From assembly GCA_029775955.1 (NCBI GenBank), contig JARVJW010000114.1, positions 1-14,949 of the forward strand: a stretch of 14,949 nt of DNA, given 5' to 3'. The notes below the pieces were generated by a model that worked only from the letters and a program-made list of their open reading frames with translations, was not told where the DNA came from and searched no databases. The stretch comes from Nitrososphaeria archaeon. Lineage in GTDB: Archaea > Thermoproteota > Nitrososphaeria > Conexivisphaerales > UBA164. This document shows positions 13,654 to 14,949 of this stretch, piece after piece (within the stretch, counting starts at the first letter, position 1; each line of letters opens with the position of its first letter). A program made the position numbers and the translations under genes.

Positions 13654-14508
13654 TCAGTTCATCGCTTTCACCAACTGCTTTGCCTTCTGGTTCATGTAGT
13701 ATGCCCAGAACCTCTGGTATCCCTCTGCTTCCAGTCCTGTGGTACATCGGCTTACGCAATTCTCCCCAAACTTCACAGCTGAGAATATTCCTTTCGTGCC
13801 TGGCCACCTCATTCCATATTGCTCCTGATCCGCCCATTCCCTGTACCCTTTCTCTTGATAGTCCCTTATTGCCTGTCTTCGATCCCCTGCACTGGATGCA
13901 TTCTTCCTGATCTTTATGACCGGCCTGGCTCCTATGAAGTGTATGAGATCGTTGGTATCGAATGCACCGTCACCAATGCACCAACTTTCACTCCTCTCAG
14001 CACTGCATCTCTCAAGTGCTTCTCCGCAGTCTCTGGTTCAGATGGACCTGAACCCTCTATGTACACCTTTATTCCGATGATCTTCTTTGTCCGAACATCG
14101 GCGGTGATTATGAGATGCTTTTGCCTAGCATCTGGATCACCATATCCTGTATGATCCTGCGTTGCCTGCCTTCATGCCTGTACCGTCGGTTGCAAGGCCT
14201 GCAATGTCCAGGTCCAGTACCATATGGTTGCATAATCGCCATATTCAGGAGCCCCTTACTCTGCATTGATCTTGCAAGGCCGCGATAGTCAAGATACTGC
14301 TTCCAGAGCATCATGAATTTCATAATTCCGGGAAGCGGTATGTAGATCCTTCCCAGATTCATGCGCTTCAGCTCGGAATCCCACTTATCAGCGAAATCGA
14401 GATCAAAGAGGAATGTTCCCCTTATCACCAGTTCCTCGTTGTATGCCTTCCAGTCTCTCCTGTCCTTGTAAGGTTTTCCCCACCTTGATTGCAGTATACA
14501 ACAGGCAT
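13654..14508 (-). pseudogene. Broken DDE transposase of a second IS family
   Basis: The minus strand gives a transposase in pieces. It may begin at an ATG at 14508 (MPVVYC), then after a shift reads KPYKDRRDWKAYNEEL, FLFDLDFADKWDSELKRMN and MKFMMLWKQYLDYRGL (to about 14235). A second frame gives LDIAGLATDGTGMKAGNAG, with the first catalytic Asp. A third gives YGDPDARQKHLIIT through HLRDAVLRGVKVGALV. One base lost near 13967 then shifts to GDGAFDTNDLIHFIGARP (second Asp), EKGYREWADQEQYGMRWPG and the end YMNQKAKQLVKAMN. Where the Y-x2-R..E-x6-K signature should have Glu the codon is Lys (WPGTKGIFSAVK). At least four frame breaks and internal deletions make it inactive. It resembles IS4/IS5-superfamily DDE transposases common in Thermoplasmatales genomes, from memory. 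No convincing ends were found. Confidence 0.75.
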
Positions 14509-14589
14509 ATATTTATATTCTCAGAAACCTTCCAGTTGTTGTGGAAACGGCCTGATATAGTTCACTCTGAGATGACAGGAGCAGGGGAG

Positions 14590-14815
14590 AGATCTCAAAG
14601 TTCTACCGTGATCGGTATGAGAGCTACTCGATACAGATCAAGGAAGGCTTGACAAGATCAGGAACATACGCTATTCCAAGGGTGTGTTCATGATAAGAGG
14701 GGAGGATCGGGGAAAGGTTGTCTCTTACCTGAGAAAAAGGAGCGCAACTGTGGTCCTGTGGAAAGTTATTCCTAGCAGGAAGGAAAAAAAGCTCCTGGAG
14801 CTACAGGTCACTTAA
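14590..14815 (+). pseudogene. Plus-strand coding remnant, family not recognised
   Basis: Two forward frames join into a protein-like piece. The first is EISKFYRDRYESYSIQIKEG (from about 14590). After a shift near 14650 comes DKIRNIRYSKGVFMIRGED, then RGKVVSYLRKRSATVVLWK and a short basic end at the TAA at 14813. Codon use (AGG, ATA) is normal for this genome. The YRDRY and basic C-terminus could fit a transposase tail or a small DNA-binding protein, but I cannot assign it. It overlaps no intact gene and lies just before the promoter of the last gene. Confidence 0.35.
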
Positions 14816-14847
14816 ATATTTTTTCAACACAGCAAACACTTCAATAA

Positions 14848-14872
14848 TGTTTTTATATTCCACATTCTGGAG
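14848..14872 (+). promoter_or_regulatory. TATA box and ribosome binding site of the final gene
   Basis: TGTTTTTATATTC (about 14849-14860) is a good archaeal TATA box, with its centre about 27 bases before the ATG at 14881. GGAG at 14869-14872 lies 8 bases before that ATG. The TATA position predicts a very short leader or none, which makes the ribosome binding site partly redundant. Confidence 0.5.
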
Positions 14873-14880
14873 ATATGATA

Positions 14881-14949
14881 ATGCCAGCAAACTTAAATCT
14901 GCCAGTATGCACTAGTTGTCATAAGCCAATATCGCCTAATGAGCACTAT
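14881..14949 (+). CDS. Archaeal Zn-ribbon protein, N-terminus only (COG2888-like)
   Basis: The gene runs off the window end; only 23 codons are visible. They contain a CxxC knuckle (Cys10 and Cys13, in PVCTSCHKPISPNEHY), followed by the PNEH pattern seen in a short family of archaeal zinc-ribbon proteins thought to bind RNA and act in translation. That family is about 60 residues long with a second CxxC after FxCP. The start at 14881 is supported by GGAG and a TATA box upstream; an in-frame ATG at 14875 is too close to the GGAG. The call rests on few residues. Confidence 0.6.
   Translation, partial: MPANLNLPVCTSCHKPISPNEHY

Noticed and set aside
13617..14154. Overlapping plus-strand open frames
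   Set aside because: They are antisense to the transposase pseudogene, whose minus-strand frames carry recognisable DDE motifs.
13611..14524. CTGAGA at both sides of the second transposase as possible IS ends
   Set aside because: Only six bases match and the flanking bases diverge; this is expected by chance.
14413..14652. 79-codon plus-strand open frame
   Set aside because: Its first part is antisense to the transposase N-terminus and its composition is not protein-like; the frame at 14590-14650 next to it reads better.

Overview
The window looks like chromosomal DNA of an archaeon, most likely from the Thermoplasmatales or a close Thermoplasmatota relative. The grounds are a bacterial-type complex I cluster without its NADH-oxidising subunits, a stand-alone archaeal Taw1, an archaeal JAMM-type fragment and the start of an archaeal zinc-ribbon protein. 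Arginine is mostly AGG, ATA isoleucine codons are common, and promoters look like AT-rich TATA boxes. The taxon is an inference from gene content; no rRNA or other taxonomic marker is present.

Positions 124-9869 (+) hold one tightly packed operon for an 11-subunit NADH dehydrogenase-like complex, nuoA-B-C-D-H-I-J-K-M-L-N. Almost every junction overlaps, often as ATGA, and the only gap is 2 bases. NuoB, C, D and I form the peripheral arm that carries the N2, N6a and N6b iron-sulfur clusters. NuoA, H, J and K plus the three antiporter-like subunits M, L and N form the proton-pumping membrane arm. NuoE, F and G are absent, so the electron donor is probably not NADH bound directly by this complex. 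Reduced ferredoxin, or another input protein encoded elsewhere, is possible. Several normally conserved residues are replaced: the quinone-pocket Tyr of NuoD, the TM12 Glu of NuoM and the TM5 Glu of NuoN. NuoL and NuoI carry insertions.

Positions 9870-11788 are a decayed zone. It contains an N-terminally truncated JAMM/MPN+ metalloprotease fragment, an unrecognised 67-residue ORF, a frameshifted unrecognised fragment, and the remains of a small insertion sequence (about 10867-11595) whose minus-strand transposase is broken by frameshifts.

Positions 11789-13384 (-) carry two intact housekeeping genes in one transcription unit. The first is taw1, a radical-SAM enzyme for wyosine in tRNA-Phe. 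The second is an XTP/dITP pyrophosphatase of the Ham1/RdgB family.

Positions 13385-14815 are mostly debris again: a hairpin-forming repeat, a second minus-strand transposase pseudogene of a different DDE family, and a plus-strand coding remnant. The window ends in the first 23 codons of a probable archaeal Zn-ribbon protein (+), with its own TATA box. I found no tRNA, rRNA or CRISPR array, and no convincing new defence or metabolic system. The most unusual features are the residue substitutions in the complex I subunits.
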